From: Moniliophthora roreri
Taxonomy: Eukaryota; Basidiomycota; Agaricomycetes; Agaricales; Marasmiaceae
Length of the DNA: 64,000 nucleotides
Direction: 5' to 3'
Assembly: GCA_001466705.2 (NCBI GenBank)
Contig: LATX02000187.1
Span: forward strand, 434,001-498,000
A program made the position numbers and the translations under genes. Under the pieces are notes generated by a model. It was not told where the DNA came from. It was given only the letters and a program-made list of their open reading frames with translations, and ran no database searches. Numbering within the stretch: the stretch's first letter is position 1; every line of letters begins with the position of its first letter. This document shows positions 1-11,169 of this stretch, piece by piece.

Positions 1-284
1 TTTTCGTACCCATCATCCCAATGGACTCGAAGCATATCTGGATGTGTGGAATTTGTCAATGGAGGGCAAAGATGGGTCCTGGGTACGCTTGCTTTCCGTC
101 TAGTCTGGCTATATCGTGCTCAAGTGTCCTCAACAGCTTATGGGAGCCACCGGTGGCAGCTTACGGCGGCGGGTACGGCGATGGCGGATTCCACACTTCG
201 CAAGGATATTTCAGCCCTCAGCAGCAAGGTAGCTTCCAGCCAGGGTATTCGCCGCAATATTTAGGGCAGCAGCCGCCGAAGTAG
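1..284 (+). CDS. 3' end of an unrecognised gene, Gly/Gln/Pro-rich C-terminus
   Basis: Only the last part of this gene lies in the window. A coding stretch in frame 2 (bases 2-82) runs into a GTACGC donor at base 83. A 64-nt intron ending in GGGAG at base 146 would bring it into the frame that ends at the TAG near 282-284. The final 45 residues are low complexity: Gly/Tyr runs (YGGGYGDGG), then Gln/Pro/Ser runs ending QYLGQQPPK. I do not recognise the family. The acceptor choice is uncertain because other AG dinucleotides lie nearby. The 3' flank is AT-rich and could hold the polyadenylation site. Confidence 0.45.
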   Translation, partial: FVPIIPMDSKHIWMCGICQWRAKMGPGYACFPSSLAISCSSVLNSLWEPPVAAYGGGYGDGGFHTSQGYFSPQQQGSFQPGYSPQYLGQQPPK

Positions 285-539
285 TTGCGCTTAGTTTCCT
301 CTTCCATTCTTTTCCCCACCGCTTCAGCAGAACGGCGTAACATATTTATCCTTCCTTATATCAAAGTTTCCGTTTTCCTTGTATAATAGCTGTTATTCCC
401 GCGGACGATATCGTGCCTGTGCGTGTAAATTGTATACTCAGATGAACTTTACTCGACTGGCCCCGGGTCTTCAAATGGTTTCATCGGGATATAAGTTAGT
501 GGTTCCATTTCTGTGTGCTCCGAAATACACGTCTACAGA

Positions 540-2172
540 TCAGTAAATATAGGGGAAGATTTTGTATGGTACGATTTCTTTGTACTTGTCCCAGTCCTTG
601 CCGTATCTACGACTTGCGTTGAGTTCGCTTCAAACAGTGAAAGAATAGAACTCACTTTTTCTGACACCACGCCTCGTCGCGAGATTGACGGTGCATCAGG
701 AAGAAGGTGAAATAGATTGGGTAGTAGTATGGAATAGGTGTCGCAAAGCCTGTTGGTAGAGACCAGGCTAAGGCCATGATGATATCGCCGCTGTGAAAGA
801 AGGAAGAATGAGTTCACATTCGTAGCTGGAATGGCATTTGGCCTACATATAATTGGGGTGACGTGAAATTCCCCACCAGCCGGAGATGAGAAGCTTGGAG
901 CCTCGCTCAGTGGTCATGTATTTGAGATCTAGTACACCGTTAGATGTGAAGTCGAAACAACAGTAAGCACACGTACTTTTGGGGTTCTTGCCGTTGCGGA
1001 AATCGTTCTTCTCTCCATTCGCGCTGCGGAAGATCCAGTAGCCGAGGAGGTTCACACCAATGATGAGTGCAGTATTCAAGGGTCCCAGTTCAAGCTGGTT
1101 AAAAACAAGGTATCGAGGTTGGAGGGAGTACGTGAAAGGCACCCATAATAGATCTCCAACGGAAAGCATAAAGCCGAAACCATCAGTCACAATATCAATA
1201 GTCGTGAATAGTGCGGGCTTCATAAGGAACGTGAACGATCAAACGCAGCGAGAAAAAGTGATTCCGCGTACCTCATTATACAAGGCATCAGCCACGTACC
1301 AGATCTGGAAAGCCGAAGCGAGCCACATTGAATCTGTAACCTTTGCGAATCCACCACGGCGGACTGCCTGCTCGCAGATCATGGAGATGTCGATGAGAGC
1401 CCAGAGAATGAGGCCCGGACGAAGTTCGTTAAAGGACATGATGTCAAACGAGCCAATAGACGGATTGAGCTCTCGCCCGATGAAAAACTAAATTACTGGT
1501 CAGAGCTGTTCCTATTTGGGAGTGCGTGGAAGGGCGTACGTCGTAAATGACATTGCCAGAGTTTCCTCCCAGAGCAAGCAGTTTTCCGGGGCGGAACGAC
1601 ATGACATAGACGTAGATAGCTTGGACGATGGACATAATCAACGCAGCCGTACACAAGCCAACCCATTTATGGTAGATAAAGGTCATAGATTCCGGTCCGT
1701 ACTTGATAATGGAGCCAACCGCGAGTCCAATAGCGAGCATGAAAGTAGCGAAACCTGGAATATCAAGCTATTAGAAGCATACAGGTCAAACAGATAGGAA
1801 CTTACCATTAATTTTGTACTCTTTCACGCTTCCATCTCGAAGTACTGCTCCTTTAAGGGTTCCTCCTGGTAGAATAATCCAGCATACCACGCAGAACGCA
1901 TACCAACCAAGGTACGCGATTGCTGCTTCCGTGTCCCACAGGTTTTTCCACCATTGTTCACGACTGAAGTAAGATACCAAGTCTTGTAGCTCGAATTTGG
2001 GTGGGCAGCCTCCAGTTTCTTCAGCACATCCAAAGTAGAGGGCGTAAACGATGATGGGGACGGTAATGGTGACGGTGAGCGCGCCGATGGGACCAAAAAA
2101 GTCATACTCAGTGGTACGTGGGTTTAGCCCCACTGCAGGAGCCTGCTTCGACGACTTGGGTGCTGCCGCCAT
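540..2172 (-). CDS. ERG24: Delta(14)-sterol reductase (ERG24), 440 aa
   Basis: Reduces the C14-C15 double bond of the sterol intermediate after lanosterol demethylation, in the ER membrane, using NADPH. Seven exons close in phase: 2172-1806, 1754-1540, 1487-1272, 1217-977, 928-847, 790-656 and 606-540, giving 440 aa, close to the usual fungal length of about 438. The N-terminus reads [14 protein letters not shown], a family hallmark. Further on are [29 protein letters not shown] and the C-terminal [16 protein letters not shown] followed by [14 protein letters not shown]. All are ERG24/lamin-B-receptor sterol reductase signatures. Several hydrophobic segments fit a polytopic ER protein. I chose the Met at 2172 because it directly precedes the conserved N-terminus; a more upstream in-frame Met adds nothing conserved. 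All donors are GT and all acceptors AG. No damage is visible. Confidence 0.95.
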
Positions 2173-2451
2173 GAGGAATGATGGGTGACTGAAGCCGGGG
2201 TGAACACATTGCACACGAATTTATAGCTTTTATTTTTGATGGTCGCATCGGACGATTGAGAATTTAAAAAAATCAGGTTGAGCTTGGCCTGACGTGATTC
2301 TGCCGGCAACACAATACTCAGCAGTTTGCGCTGCGGTTGACTTCTCGGATAGACTGATCCCAATACTTTCCATTCGTGTCGCAATAGTATGTTCTATGTA
2401 TCAAAGTAATAAAATAGTCTAAGAGGTATGAACGCCGAGAAATCCACTGAT

Positions 2452-3789
2452 TTATAAGATCGTAGCTTGCTCCCAAGGACCAACCACCCTCGTGAAGTAA
2501 TAGTTAGAGACATAATGTAGGGTTCCAATGACAGGGCTCCAGAAGAGCGGGTTTGTCCACAGGAAACGGCGACCGTGTTTTGCACTGACTTGTTCAAAGT
2601 CGGCTGATAATCGAACGTCTGAGCGACCGTTTAGTGGGGAAGACAGTAGGAGTGACAAACCTTCCAAGGATTTCCTCAACTCCAGCCACGTCTTCGTAAC
2701 GTCCGTCAGAATGACATCAACGCCCCAGCGACATGCCTGCAAGGCGGGATTCAGGACGAATACGGGATACATGGGAACATCAACTCACCTCGACCATCTC
2801 ATCCGGATTATTGACAGTCCAAACCATGACTCTTTTGCCGTGCTGCTTACACTCTGCAAGGAATTTCTGCCCCTCCCTATTGGAGAGCGCGCACATCGCG
2901 ATTGAAAACGTATCACAATCGTCCCAGAAATACTCCCGTGCTATTTTGACACTCACACCAAGGTGCGAGCGACGGCAATAGGGTAAGATTTCCTTGGCAA
3001 GAGGCAGATAACTTGAATGCCACAGCCCGAGTAGGATACGAGGTGCCAACGCAGTCTGCCAGTCGGGTTGGACTGTTATAATTTCACTCATCAGGGTGAA
3101 CATGTGTTTTGCATTGTCCTGAGGCTTGATATCGATGTTGAATGATACGTGACGATTCTCCGGCTTGCAAGGGTTGAGCATGTGCTCAATTTTACCAAAT
3201 GATAAAACTCACTTGCATCAAGAATGCCACTGTTTCCGCAAAAGTCGGTATAGGTTGCTTGGGTTCCCTCCTCGTCCGTAGGTGTTCCATACCATCCGGA
3301 CCATACCAGACACGATCCTTGATCTTCCCTGCATAGGAATTGAGCACATTGAAACGACGTGTAGCTCGCAAAATCACCACCGGAGTCTATGGTGCGTGAC
3401 AAGTCTAGTCAAAAGCGTTAGCTGACGTCCCGTAGAGAGAAATGCGGATAACCTGGATCGTGGAACATGAGAATGACATTGTCTGCTGATAGATGAATAT
3501 CTAAGAAGGCCTGAGTACATGGGAATGGACCATGAAGATAAGACTAACCGCTTTCTATCCCTTCAGCGCCATCCCGAACTGCACGTTCGAAACTTGCAAG
3601 GGTGTTCTCAGGAAATGCCGCGGACGCCTGTTGGATGTCAATGAATGATTGGACCTGTTCAACGATAAGAACGGTAAGAGGTTACGAACTCCTCGATGGC
3701 CCCAGCATTCTGAGCGGAGGTGTCAGCGAACGACAATTGGCCGTGTAGAACGGTAACGTACCGGGGAGATTTCTGGAGGATGGGGACAT
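2452..3789 (-). CDS. Glycerophosphodiester phosphodiesterase family protein, PGC1-like, 305 aa
   Basis: GDPD-domain phosphodiesterase. The yeast member closest in length and layout is Pgc1, which degrades phosphatidylglycerol at mitochondria and lipid droplets. Nine exons close in phase: 3789-3762, 3709-3690, 3627-3549, 3500-3453, 3404-3381, 3328-3213, 3163-2789, 2736-2661 and 2603-2452. The start reads MSPSSRNLPECWGHRGASAA and continues into FPENTLASFE. The catalytic pair HRG...E (GHRG, then GIESDIHLSADN) and FHDPDLSRT are present, as is SFNIDIKP in mid-domain. A C-terminal WTVNNPDEM and GVDVILTD complete the TIM-barrel pattern. A hydrophobic segment near the end (FWSPVIGTLHYVSNYYF) may be a membrane anchor. 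It is transcribed divergently from the lipase gene that starts at 4227. Confidence is high for the family, moderate for the PGC1 subfamily. Confidence 0.9.
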
Positions 3790-4226
3790 TGGGATCAGAA
3801 AATGCTCCAGAGACTCGAGTGAAGAAAACAAATCACCTTCATGAGATGGACAGCTTGGCGAAAATGGAGAAACGCTCACATAACAGTTTGATAACACGGC
3901 CGTTTGCGAGCGCTCGCCGAACTCCGACGGCGCCGGTGAATCGCCACAACGGCCCTTAGATTTTCCATCTGGAGATCTCCTCTGACCCCCTTCACCATGC
4001 AATATGCAATACCGTCCTGGCCCTTAGAGAATACCATACTAGTAGAGGCATTCAACCCTGATCATCATCAAGTTCCAACATTGGTTTGTAATTAGTCCCC
4101 TGGAGCCCGTCTTGGTCGGCTGATAGCAGTTACCACAGGACAGTCAAGACGCCTTCGTAAAGTCGTGATGCTCCCGCAAATAGCATTCGCCTACTCTCAA
4201 ACGCCATCAGTCTATCTCGAGGTGCA
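3790..4226. promoter_or_regulatory. Divergent intergenic region between the PGC1-like and ROG1-like genes
   Basis: About 440 bases separate the start codons of two lipid-hydrolase genes that read away from each other, so the promoters of both must lie here. I see no RNA gene and no clear element. Short open frames in this stretch have no recognisable protein content. Confidence 0.5.
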
Positions 4227-5837
4227 ATGGGAACCCATGTTCATTTGCTGCTGCTCATCCACGGCATGTGGGGACACCCCGGCCATGTAGCTCAAATGGA
4301 ACATTTCATCCGTGAACGACATGACGCTGATGACGGGCAAGAATTGGTGCTATTCGTATCACGTACCAATGCAGGAGAGTATACATACGATGGAATGGAT
4401 TGGGGAGCTGAGCGCGTTGCAAAGGAAGTAAGGGACTCGCCAACCTTCCTTGTAGTCGTTCTCTTATTATAAACAGCTTTTCATAGAAATCGAACGACTT
4501 AGGAATCTTGATCAACATGTAGACCGATTTTCCGTTGTAGGGTACAGTTTGGGAGGGTTAGTTGCACGTTATTTGATTGGGTACGTGAAACTTCTATGGC
4601 CGTCCCTCGCCTGCTCAAATCCAAGTATTCAGCATCCTTCACGACAAGCACTTTTTTGAAAACGTTATCCCTGTACACTTTGATACAATCGCGACTCCTC
4701 ACATTGGACTGGCGACGTGCGTTGAGACTCAGCTGCACAGAAGTCATCGAGTGCTAATGATACCCTTCAGATATAAGAACTCGCGTCTATATGACGCGTT
4801 AGCATACCTGGGACCTCGCCTTTGTTCGAGAACAGGGGAACAGATGTACGCAGTGGATAAGTGGTCGCCTTCTGGCCGTTCTCTACTAGAGGCTATGGCC
4901 CGCCCAGGTGAGATCTACTCGCGGTCGTAGGGATTGCTGTTTGACGCGTGCAAAGATTCTGTATTCTACCAGGCTTTGTCTCTCTTCAAACGTCGACGTC
5001 TATATTCCAATGCGTAAGCAATGTTGTTCTCTCTCACTGGGCTCCTTTTTTGATACATCCACGGTAGCATCAACGACTTGACCGTACCGTTCGTCAGTTC
5101 GGCGATTGAGACCTATGACCCATTCATAGACATCCTGGAGGAATTTCAGCCGGAAATCCTACAGATGTACGTGATTCCCCCACTCCACTGAGCCAGCAAC
5201 TCGCCTATTCAAGTATTTATGTGTAGGCGGATTTCTACAAAGTACCCTCCACTCATAGATAGCATCACTCCCGTGATGAATGAAGCACTTGTAGTGAAAA
5301 GCCAGAAACCTCGACGGGCTTGGTATGAGCGCGCTCAGATCCTACTTCGGATTCCTCTCGATTTCCCGTATAACGCAGTAAGTGTTACTGGTATGGCCAC
5401 GGCCCAATTTCGCAAGCTGATGAATCTCATAGATCCTCTACATCCTCACCCCCATTCTGATCCCAGTATTCATCGTTCTCGGCGGACTCTTTGTCATTCT
5501 CTCGGTATTCAGGTCGAGATACCGTATCAAAGTCCTTCATGGCCGCGACCAGGATTCCCTTCTTCGCGCCCTGCTCAAGGCGGAGATAGACGTACCTAAT
5601 GACAAAGTTATCTCCACTTCAGTGGTTATGACTGGCGATAAACAACCTATCTTGACCCCAACTCAGCGGAAAATGGTGGAATCCTTGAACAAGCTCACAT
5701 TCGAAAAGAACCCGGCTTATTTCCCTGGAGTACGGAACGCCCACTCTGTGATAATCTGCCGAGATGCGAAGTGGTCGTCGTTGCATAAACGTGGTGTAGG
5801 CGTGCTGGCGCATTGGGCCGATAATTTTGAAGTATAA
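4227..5837 (+). CDS. ROG1-type lipase (DUF676 serine hydrolase), 412 aa
   Basis: Alpha/beta-hydrolase of the DUF676 group, which includes the yeast Rog1 monoacylglycerol lipase and lipid-droplet phospholipases. Eight exons close in phase: 4227-4427, 4477-4580, 4633-4716, 4771-4907, 4956-5013, 5068-5166, 5227-5377 and 5433-5837. The N-terminus has the oxyanion strand LLLIHGMWGHPGH. The nucleophile elbow is GYSLGGLVARY (GxSxG, Ser nucleophile). FDTIATPHIG follows, and NDLTVPFVSSAIE holds the likely acidic residue. A strongly hydrophobic stretch, ILYILTPILIPVFIVLGG (about residues 280-305), predicts a membrane anchor near the last third. The C-terminal NAHSVIICRD region carries the expected late His in DUF676 proteins (NAHS). 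The second intron phase depends on the acceptor at 4476, which gives an intron of only 49 nt. Nothing suggests a broken gene. Confidence 0.92.
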
Positions 5838-6005
5838 ATCAGTCTATACGTTTTGTCATGTAAGAAATAAATCATTCACTATGAACTTATCGTCTGGGTG
5901 TACGTTTGACTTCTACTGATTTCTTTGCGGTGCCACTTGACAAGCTATTCAGAGAAATTGTATACATCTGCTTTTAAAGTTTACATGCTTCACAATCTAC
6001 ACTGT

Positions 6006-7269
6006 CTACTGCGCCAGGCTATTCAACATTTCATCAACCAAAGACTCGATACCAGCACTTCCACCGAGAGTCCTCAATTCAGCCTGGATCTGCGCTTGCA
6101 GGATCTTCAAAGTCTCTTGAGAGTACTCGATGGACTTGGACTCGGTACGAAGGTAGTTCATGACCTTCTCGATGACTGGCGGAGCCGCAGAGCGCTGAGC
6201 AAGGCAATCTGTACGGTAAAATGATGAGTTTCACCACCTTTGGTCGTATCGATAAAGAACACTTACATTGGAGCAATGGGTTCTTGGGGTTGAAGGCAAT
6301 AGCGTGCCGGATAGGGAAGGTAAACTTGCCCTCAGAAATGTCGGTCATGCCACCGCTCTCGAGGTCTTTGAGATCTCTCCAGATCTGGAAGAACACGCCG
6401 AGGGTGTTCGAAAGAGGAACGAAGTCACTAGAGACGACATGTGAGTGTCATGGTTATATCTCGGGCCGGGGGACGCACAGGTTCTGGTTCTGCGTGGCGC
6501 ATGCCTGCATAAGGCGAATGAAGAGCCTGAAGAAGGCGGCAGTTTCTAGACAATACGAAGAGATCAGCAAGTTGAAGATGCGAAAGGTATAATGCTAGAC
6601 ACTTACTCTTGTTCATCACATCAATACACTCCTCTTCGGTAGGGCAAGTCATGGTGTTTTGCCAGTGATTTTCCAGGGCTTGGCCACGGTGCACAAGCTT
6701 AATCTCCTCTGAGATGAAGTCAGTCCTGGTAATCATACCAAACTAGACTCGCCAAGTCAACTTACGGACGAAAATGGTGTTGAGGTCGGTGCTTGGATGT
6801 AAAGCCTGAAGTTCTGCAAGGGCCTCCATGGCTACGACGAATAAATAACCGGCGGTGTTGATGGTCTGTGGAACACCGAAGATTGCGGGCGTCGCTGCGT
6901 AGCCTCGGCTTTGTTCTGATCCTATGTCCAGATCATCGAGTCTAAGAAACGAAAGTTAGCTCGAAGCCATCACAAGGAGTACCAAATATGTACGCGAGAT
7001 TGCAGGAAGCACCGAGGATATGCGAGATCCTTAGAATAAGCTTGTACTTGTCCTCGGGTACTTTCAGAACTTCGTTGACCGAATCAAAGAGTTTGTGGCT
7101 GGTCCCGAGACCCTTCATGGTACAATAGTGATCATACGGAGCGTTGATGATCTGCACAAGGGCTTGTCAGAACGATTCGCAGAGTAGATCAAGAAGGACT
7201 CGCGGCTTCATTTGTTTCTGACCATCGAGTGACCGCAGGAATAGAGACAACACGTTGGGAGGACGACAT
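6006..7269 (-). CDS. Geranylgeranyl-diphosphate-synthase-like protein with divergent Asp-rich motifs
   Basis: Polyprenyl-synthetase family, clearly related to fungal GGPP synthases, which condense IPP with allylic diphosphates. Family blocks seen in order: WSETNEAA, PYDHYCTMKGLGTSHKLFD, LKVPEDKYKLILRISHILGA, RGYAATPAIFGVPQTINTAG, KLVHRGQALENHW, ECIDVMNKKTAAFFRL and GKFTFPIRHA. The two magnesium-binding motifs are unusual. The first reads DDLDI where DDxxD is expected, and the second reads WRDLKD where the family normally has RDDYxN/D. HRGQALE also differs from the usual HRGQG. The last exons are firm, ending ESLVDEMLNSLAQ with stop at 6006-6008. The first intron (about 7162-7199) would be only about 37 nt, so the exact N-terminus is uncertain. 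The gene lies back to back with the SDR gene at 7948. It may be a specialised prenyl transferase, an accessory subunit or a degenerate paralogue. Confidence 0.8.
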
Positions 7270-7947
7270 GGGGATGTAGCTAGAATGTAGCGGTCAGTAT
7301 ACCTTCACAACCCAGTTTTTGGAAATTTTGATTCTCTGGGCGAACACTGCTGGGCCCTGAAAACCGAAGAAAATGAATCAGCAGGGTAGATGAGACGCTG
7401 ATGAATTATTGTTTTACAACTCCTTGAGGACATGGTAGCCCCGAAAACAAAGGAGCTTCTGATTCATCTTCGGGACGTGGCGAGTGGCAGTCGGGCTGCG
7501 GCTCGGATCGATTTGTTGGCCTTGGTGGTTCGGTTCACCATTGAGCTATTCAATCAGATAGGCGACCCGGAAATGTGAGATCAAATTGAATTGTCTCCGA
7601 GCGAGAAGCGCCAGTGGAGGCTGACGTCAATCAATATCACACTTCCTCCGAAGTATCCTGTCATAGAAAGCCGCACAACCTGCTGCTACCATTCAGCTAG
7701 CCCCTTGTCCCCATTTTCACATATCATCACCGAAGCCTATCGTCAATCGTGCCCCAAGCGTGAGATTACTCCTTAAAGTCAGATGTTTTAGTACTAGAAT
7801 CATTCCGAGTTAGATCAATGAAAAGAGAGTGCCGGAATAGTAATTGAGGTAATTTTCTTGTCACAGAGTTAAGAAGTAGGCCCTCAAAGGTATACTCTTG
7901 TAACCAAGTCTAAACTCCAGTGACTTTTCTTTCTGACTCCCCTTAAC
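7270..7947. promoter_or_regulatory. Divergent intergenic region between the GGPPS-like and SDR genes
   Basis: About 680 bases between two divergently transcribed start codons. I see no conserved coding content; the open frame at 7591-7776 has no recognisable features. The region probably holds both promoters, and possibly a non-coding first exon of either gene. Confidence 0.45.
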
Positions 7948-9010
7948 ATGGTCTCCTCGGCAGAAAAGAACGCGCAGGCTGCGCCAAAGTATGACAACCC
8001 AGTCTGCGTCGTGGTTGGCGGTACATCTGGCATCGGTCGTGGTATGGTCCAAGCTTTCAACAGACATACCAAAGGCCGAGGAACCATCGTCATCGTCGGA
8101 CGAAACGAGGCAGCTTCAAAAGAGACCTTCGAGCATCTGCGAAAAGAGACCCCAGAAACGTGAGTACTCGATTGCGCCTCGACTATATTCTGCACTCATA
8201 CCAGAGAACAGATCTGGGAAGTATGACTTTGTTCAATGCGACATCAGCGTGATGGAAAACGCACACAAGGCTGCGACAACACTTCTGCAGAAGTACCCCA
8301 AGATCAACTTCTTGTGTATCTCTGCGGGATTCATCACGACGTCTGCCCGCAACGAGACCGTCGATGGCATTGACAAGCAGCTGGCCGTCCACTACTATGG
8401 GCGTTGGGTCTTCGTCAATGACCTGCTACCGGCTTTGTACAAAGCTCAGGGACAGGGAGAGGATGCCAAAGTCATGACGATCATGGGTCCAGGAAAAGGA
8501 GGTGCGATTGACGACGACTATGGTCTCAAGAAGAACTTCACCGTAACCCGTGCTGCACTCGCTCCTCCAACCTATAATGACTTGATGTGTGAGGTAAGCC
8601 ACAATACTCTGAATAATCCGATGGCCGTTTTCGTGACTGGTTTGTAGGAATTCTCCACCCGACACCCCAAGATCGTCTTCATCCACGCATACCCCGGCTT
8701 CGTAAAAACCAACATCCTCAATACCGCGGAAGAGCAGTATCTTCGCATGATGGTCTACCTACTTCCCCTGTTCTTCTGGTGGACGGTGACCATCGACCAG
8801 TGCGGCGAGTTCTTGTGGAGCGGTTATTACCGGTGCACGCCAGGACCCGAAGCCAAGAATAGGTGCACCACCGGTACAAACGCCTATCGCATTGGAAGTA
8901 AGGGAGAGGACATTGGGATGAAGAACTATCATGGAACTAAAGAGCAGAGGGCGCAATTGTGGGAGCACACTATCAAGGAAACTCGTTCAGCTGTCGCTGT
9001 ACCACAATGA
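7948..9010 (+). CDS. Short-chain dehydrogenase/reductase, atypical, 318 aa
   Basis: NAD(P)-dependent oxidoreductase of the SDR superfamily. Three exons close in phase: 7948-8159, 8212-8593 and 8648-9010. The Rossmann dinucleotide motif is VVVGGTSGIGRGM, near residue 20. An NAD-contact region follows (FVQCDIS), then LCISAGF in place of the usual NNAG. The classical catalytic YxxxK is not there: the aligned position reads TYNDLMCEEF, with Met where Lys is expected. The catalytic Ser region reads VMTIMGPGKGG. This pattern (GPGKGG, YNDLM, HAYPGFVKT) is typical of a fungal SDR-like subgroup, not damage. A hydrophobic patch, YLLPLFFWWTVTI, follows. The substrate cannot be told from sequence. It neighbours a GGPPS-like and a questin-oxidase-like gene, which suggests a role in specialised metabolism. 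Confidence 0.88.
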
Positions 9011-9479
9011 ATTTCTTTCACTGTATGATGTACCTGGGATTCGGAGTAATTGAGTTAATTCACATCCATTCAACTGTTAGATACACCACTTACGAGTCAA
9101 TAGACCTCCAAATCCAATACACCAATCATGTTCATGGCATTGGTGAACGCAGAGTCTGAGCTGAGCAATAATTTCCACGTGCACGCAAGATTCGACGTCT
9201 TCATGACTGGTGACACTGACAGCTACTCTCACCTAACTGCGCTCGTGGACTCGTCAGCGCGTCAGCGCTCGGCCAAAGCAATTCAGATTTTCGGTAAAAC
9301 GGGTTGGCCAGTCTCCTGTCAAAGGCACTAGTTTCGCATGGATCCCTCTTAGATTATTCATGCAAGTGACCATGGTCAACGAAGTCTATGACGAATCGAA
9401 TCACGCAGGAGGGTCACGCAGACATAGTTGAGACCAGTATAAAGCCAGAGACCAGAATCTTGTCTGACAGCAAACCAGA
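9011..9479. other. Intergenic, no gene seen
   Basis: About 470 bases between the SDR stop and the start of the questin-oxidase-like gene, both on the plus strand. Small open frames here show no family features. It probably holds a terminator and a promoter. Confidence 0.4.
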
Positions 9480-11169
9480 ATGTCTTCAGATTCACTCCAA
9501 TTGTTCCCAAACCCTTCTCCTTCTCCATCGCGCATCTCGCCCAATGCCTTGCCAGGAATTACTCCAGAGGCAACAGAAACGGCGAAGAAAGTGTTAGAGA
9601 ATAATCACGAAAAGCATCATGTCTTCTTCAACGACCAGGGCTTCCATAAGTATGTCGAAATCATCCTATGGAAATTCACCATCCTAACGTCGGACCATCA
9701 GCCATATAGCTCATCATGTCCTTGCTGCATGGGCTCTCGGAGCCCCCAAGGATGTAATTCAAGCAGCCTACGACCACGACAAGACCTACCAACGACCAGC
9801 ATACAAATCTCCTGAAGCAATTACCCGCGGCAATTTTAACGATCATCTCGGCGACGAGAAGTATGTTTCTGCAGCTCATGTTTAATCCCTTGAATTCACG
9901 AGTCTTCAGCTACTATAATGCATATCTCAACTACTTTGTTGACGCCCTCAAGCGAAAAGATGCACCGGCCGTGCTTGAAGAGCATGTCTTCTCTTCTGCT
10001 GCCAACTTTGCCTCCAAGAGTCAATCGGGCGAACATCCGGAGATGGTTAGTCGTTTTCTGGATGCTATTGTTCACCCCATGATTCATACTGGGTATGGAT
10101 TCGAGTTTAATATACCGGGATTGATTGCGGAAGGTGTGTTCAGTTCGACATATGCAGACAACTTGCTAAGGATGATAACAAATAGGTCTGGCACAGACTG
10201 CCGTTCACGGATGTAGGAGTAGCAAGGTCGTTCCTGCTTCAGCTTTCACAGCCGACCCTGTTCCTTCTGTCGGAAAGCTAGCTTCCCGATTGCACTCCGT
10301 AGTCCTTGGAACGCAGAAGTCTGGTGCCCCGCACGCATTCACTATCCTCAATCGCATTCTCAAGGACGAGAATATCAAACCCAAGGATCAAGACAACGTG
10401 TACAGCTACACCCTAGACAATTGGAGCGATGTGATTCTAGGATATGTCAACGAATGGGCCAACTTTGACCCCACGGACGCGCACCTCGTCGAGCGCAAAG
10501 TCGAGGAACTTCAGTGGACCAATGTGTTGATCTATGCATTGCCGGGATATTCTTATCGTCAGGAAAAGAACTTCAATGCTGATTTCTTCACGCACGTACT
10601 ATCAATTCGTCATGTAAATTCTCACTAACGTTCCTTTATCTAGTATGCACCTCGTCACATCGTCTCTGTTCCTTCCTTCCTTGATCGCAGTTCTGCCTCC
10701 ACCTTCCCAGCACATCCTCCTTCGCAACTACTTTGCCATCAGTTTGACGTGGTATATCGCACGAGGCAAACCCGATCTCAATATTCAGGCTTTCTATGAC
10801 GGAACCACTGCCCACCCGGCCACTGAAACCACCCCCCAGAATGGGCCCAAGATCTCACTCTTGCCGCCGTCTTCCTCCGCTGCCTCGAACCCCAATCCAT
10901 GGTTTGGTATTCTACAGCAAGCCATCGACCACCCAGACGACCACTTGTGCAAGTGCCAGAGAGCACTAGCTCATTACTCTGCATTGTATGGATCGAGGAC
11001 GGCCGGAAAGGCTGACTTTGCGGGGACAGAGTTGCCTGGTGCTGATAAACTGGATGGAACACTGTTTGTCAGAGCTGCTGGGTTGACGGCTCAGAGGTTG
11101 GGTCGTGATAGGGATGATCAGCCACTCACTTATTGGGACAGAAGTGGGTTCTTCCACGAGTCCAATTGA
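9480..11169 (+). CDS. Questin-oxidase-like protein (DUF4243 / AflY family)
   Basis: Family of Baeyer-Villiger-type oxygenases without flavin (questin oxidase GedK, AflY) that open anthraquinone or xanthone rings in fungal polyketide pathways; other members have unknown substrates. Blocks seen: NHIAHHVLAAWALGAP, YDHDKTYQRPA, HPMIHTGYGFEF, AEGLAQTAVHG, LDNWSDVI, and a C-terminal MHLVTSSLFLPSL followed by NYFAISLTWYIARGKP. Exon 1 is 9480-9649. The intron from 9650 ends at a CAG that restores NHIAHHV. Later introns give DHLGDEKNYYNAY and GLIAEGLAQT. The last intron (about 10586-10644) only keeps the conserved TMHLVTSS frame if its donor is GCACGT, a GC-AG intron. The C-terminal tail is about 480 residues from the start and ends GFFHESN. 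There are many His residues, as usual for the family. The substrate is unknown. Confidence 0.87.
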
